From Dehalococcoidales bacterium (GTDB taxonomy: Bacteria > Chloroflexota > Dehalococcoidia > Dehalococcoidales > Fen-1064): a stretch of DNA of 5,048 bases. Location of the stretch: NCBI GenBank assembly GCA_016929875.1, contig JAFGHZ010000030.1:1-5048 (forward strand). The letters are read 5' to 3'. Position 1 is the stretch's first letter. Each line of letters opens with the position of its first letter. The position numbers and the translations under genes were made by a program. The notes beneath the pieces were generated by a model that was not told where the DNA came from, searched no databases, and worked only from the letters and a program-made list of their open reading frames with translations. Below are positions 5,000 through 5,048 of the stretch, in pieces.

Positions 5000-5048
5000 A
5001 TGAATGTCGGTGTATGTAAAATAGACCTCCGGATTCCTGAAAACGAGA
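5000..5048 (+). CDS. DUF503 / YlxP-like protein, 5' end only
   Basis: Only 16 codons are present before the window ends, reading MNVGVCKIDLRIPENE. This matches the usual opening of the DUF503 (YlxP) family, small proteins of about 90-100 residues with an M-x-V-G-x-C-x-[IV]-x-L-x-[IL]-P start. In Firmicutes ylxP sits near rbfA and infB, and the family has been linked to ribosome assembly. The role here is inferred from such a short segment only. A Shine-Dalgarno-like AGGTGG precedes it. The gene is cut by the window edge, not broken. Confidence 0.65.
   Translation, partial: MNVGVCKIDLRIPENE

Overview
The window looks like a piece of chromosome from an uncultured bacterium of moderate GC content, most likely of the class Dehalococcoidia (Chloroflexota). 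That assignment is inference. It rests on the terminase type, the four-repeat Ig-like/FnIII surface protein, the short XRE-type regulator next to a DUF503 (YlxP-like) gene, and recalled resemblance to proteins of that group. No 16S or other decisive marker is present.

Layout from left to right. Bases 2-1450 (+) encode a phage-type terminase large subunit with ATPase and RNase H-like nuclease motifs; its extreme N-terminus lies at the window edge. It converges, with a 3-bp gap, on a very small minus-strand gene (1454-1627) for a one-helix membrane protein with an amphipathic tail. A 164-bp intergenic region (1628-1791) holds a plausible promoter and a strong ribosome binding site for the next gene. 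Bases 1792-3057 (+) encode a homoserine dehydrogenase with a C-terminal ACT domain, unusual in one conserved active-site loop. It converges, with a 2-bp gap, on 3060-4622 (-), a secreted and membrane-anchored protein of four Ig-like/IPT-type repeats in an A-B-A-B order plus one fibronectin type III domain. A 91-bp divergent region (4623-4713) separates this gene from a small XRE-type DNA-binding protein (4714-4953, +). The start of a DUF503/YlxP-like gene (5000 onward, +) runs off the right edge.

The genes do not form one obvious pathway. The left part is phage-derived with no portal or capsid gene downstream, so it is either the end of a prophage or a relict. Homoserine dehydrogenase is core amino-acid metabolism (aspartate family, toward threonine and methionine) and appears to be transcribed alone. 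The most distinctive regulatory structure is the divergent region. Both genes have a TTGAC[AG]-17 bp-TANNNT promoter whose predicted start site falls on or one base before the start codon, so both transcripts are predicted to be leaderless. The two promoters also share an inverted 7-bp GACTTAC motif, which makes control of both by the small regulator plausible but unproven. I found no CRISPR array, tRNA, rRNA, insertion sequence or clear intrinsic terminator, and no convincing wholly new system.
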